From contig RFHN01000297.1 in assembly GCA_003695835.1 (NCBI GenBank), forward strand, positions 1-8,174: a DNA stretch of 8,174 bases, in the 5' to 3' direction. The notes under the pieces are model-generated. The model saw nothing but the letters and a program-made list of their open reading frames with translations, searched no databases and was not told the origin of the DNA. The stretch is from Armatimonadota bacterium. Its GTDB lineage: Bacteria; Armatimonadota; Fimbriimonadia; Fimbriimonadales; ATM1. Positions within the stretch are counted from its first letter, which is position 1, and every line of letters starts with the position of its first letter. Position numbers and translations under genes: made by a program. Of the stretch, positions 7,217 to 8,174 are shown in pieces.

Positions 7217-8128
7217 TTACCACAACCTCACCTTAGCCTGCGCTTGGAAATGCTCGACGCTTAGGTCGGGGAACTGCTCGGGGTGTTTTTCGGCGTCCGG
7301 AGGCAGTTTGTACTGCGAAGCGTGCTGCCGCGCAGCGGAGACCTTCACCTCCCAATAGGTTTGGCCCCGCTTCGTGGATGACCGCTTCGCGGTATCGAAT
7401 TCGTCCGTAAACACGGCATCGGGTGTAACGGCATAGACGACCTCTGCGCCGACACGCGCCGCAGCCTTCTTCGCAAGTTCAGCGGCCGCGCGATGCTCCG
7501 GATTTCCCGTCCACCCCCAGTTCGGCTCGATCGTCACAACGATGTTCGGCCGAAACGCTTCGGCTTCAGCCGCTACGACTGTCTCTGGATCGCGCGAGCC
7601 TCCCCAGGCGGCAATCACCTCGCCAGGAAGCCAAAACTTCTTCCCCGGGTACTTCTCCTTGAACGCGCCATTGACGAATCCAGCGATCTTATAGTCAATG
7701 CCGAGCGCTTCCGCTGCAGCGCGCAGTTCCTCGCTGCGCTTGCGTCCCAGCGCTTCGCCCGGTGACTCGCCTGCGTACGCCGTTTCGCCTGCCTCCCCAC
7801 GCGTGAGGCAAAGCAACAGCACCGGCGCGCCCTGATCTCGCGCAAAGGCGAGCAATCCACTCATCATGTTTTCGTCATCCGGATGCGCAGTGACCGCGAG
7901 GATACGCACGCCGCCTGCCAGAATTCGCGCAATGAGCTTGTTGTCTGGCGCGGTACGCGGTGCGTCCTCGGCCAGTCTTAGCTTCGCTTCCAGTCTCGCC
8001 TTGGTGTCGGCGTACAGCTGCTTGGCCCGCTCCGGCTCACCCTTGAGACCGACAAGCTTGTTCAAGTCCACGAGCTCGTCGTCAACGTTGACGCCTCGGC
8101 GCCCAAGTGAGAGCAGCAGCCGCTCCAC
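7217..8128 (-). CDS. PIG-L/LmbE family deacetylase, possibly 5' partial
   Basis: PIG-L/LmbE enzymes are Zn2+-dependent hydrolases that remove acetyl groups from N-acetylglucosaminyl substrates, for example in bacillithiol, mycothiol or glycolipid synthesis. From GTG 8128 the product has 303 aa. The core starts at VRILAVTAHPDDENMMSG (74-91), where H82 and D85 match zinc ligands and D84 the general base. It continues with CLTRGEAGET (107-116), GRKRSEELRAAAEALGI (128-144) and the second metal motif TGNPEHRAAAE (207-217), with H212 as the third ligand. In that motif the usual HPDH is NPEH. About 70 residues precede the core and match nothing I recognise (DDELVDLNKLVGLKGEPERA, 16-35). AAGGGAG at 8134-8140, 5 nt before GTG 8128, supports that start, but the frame stays open to the window edge, so a longer protein is possible. 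No signal peptide is seen. The substrate is unknown. Confidence 0.85.
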   Translation of the reverse strand: MERLLLSLGRRGVNVDDELVDLNKLVGLKGEPERAKQLYADTKARLEAKLRLAEDAPRTAPDNKLIARILAGGVRILAVTAHPDDENMMSGLLAFARDQGAPVLLLCLTRGEAGETAYAGESPGEALGRKRSEELRAAAEALGIDYKIAGFVNGAFKEKYPGKKFWLPGEVIAAWGGSRDPETVVAAEAEAFRPNIVVTIEPNWGWTGNPEHRAAAELAKKAAARVGAEVVYAVTPDAVFTDEFDTAKRSSTKRGQTYWEVKVSAARQHASQYKLPPDAEKHPEQFPDLSVEHFQAQAKVRLW

Positions 8129-8133
8129 AGGGT

Positions 8134-8140
8134 CTCCCTT
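8134..8140 (-). promoter_or_regulatory. Possible ribosome binding site for the PIG-L gene
   Basis: AAGGGAG on the minus strand lies 5 nt before GTG 8128. It is well placed for a Shine-Dalgarno, but it would equally be the codons for Glu-Lys-Gly-Asp if the gene begins outside the window, so it does not settle the start by itself. Confidence 0.35.
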
Positions 8141-8174
8141 CTCCTGGGAGCTGCTCTTACCGGACCTGTTCCCA

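Noticed and set aside
5804..7264. A 486-codon open frame on the plus strand opposite the MATE gene
   Set aside because: It mirrors the codon phase of the GC-rich MATE gene, is full of Arg/Glu/His/Asp with no hydrophobic core or known motif, and the minus-strand frame has clear MATE signatures.
1..8174. Search by eye for tRNA genes, CRISPR repeats, long direct repeats, IS ends and phage or defence genes
   Set aside because: None found; nearly every base lies in one of seven ordinary coding frames.

Overview
The window is a compact, GC-rich (about 60% by eye) stretch of bacterial chromosome with seven protein genes and almost no intergenic space. No RNA gene, CRISPR array, insertion sequence or phage gene was seen. 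Both ends cut into coding or possibly coding sequence. Uninterrupted reading frames, GTG starts and overlapping genes point to an ordinary housekeeping or accessory region. I cannot name the organism with confidence. An under-sampled GC-rich lineage such as Armatimonadota would fit, but that is a guess.

Left half, plus strand (1-2870): three genes overlap head to tail. They are a protein with a C-terminal BldC/MerR-like DNA-binding domain (5' end outside the window), a GT4 glycosyltransferase resembling the diacylglycerol glucosyltransferase group, and a dGTPase-type HD phosphohydrolase. Overlaps of 20 and 38 nt suggest one transcript with translational coupling.

Right half, minus strand (8128 down to 2867): four genes read leftwards, in the order PIG-L/LmbE-type deacetylase, MATE efflux transporter, NnrS-like multi-pass membrane protein, MgtE magnesium transporter/channel. 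Gaps are 12, 59 and 46 nt. Two of them hold a candidate -10 element (before nnrS and before mgtE), so the run may be one operon with internal promoters.

The two gene runs converge and meet at a 4-nt overlap of stop codons (2867-2870), leaving no room for a separate terminator. Functionally the window mixes envelope glycosylation, nucleotide hygiene, metal homeostasis, efflux and possibly NO/redox stress. I see no clear new multi-gene system. The points most worth checking are the His-to-Asn change in the second catalytic motif of the PIG-L protein, the HTH-GT4-dGTPase overlap cluster, and the possibly leaderless start of mgtE.
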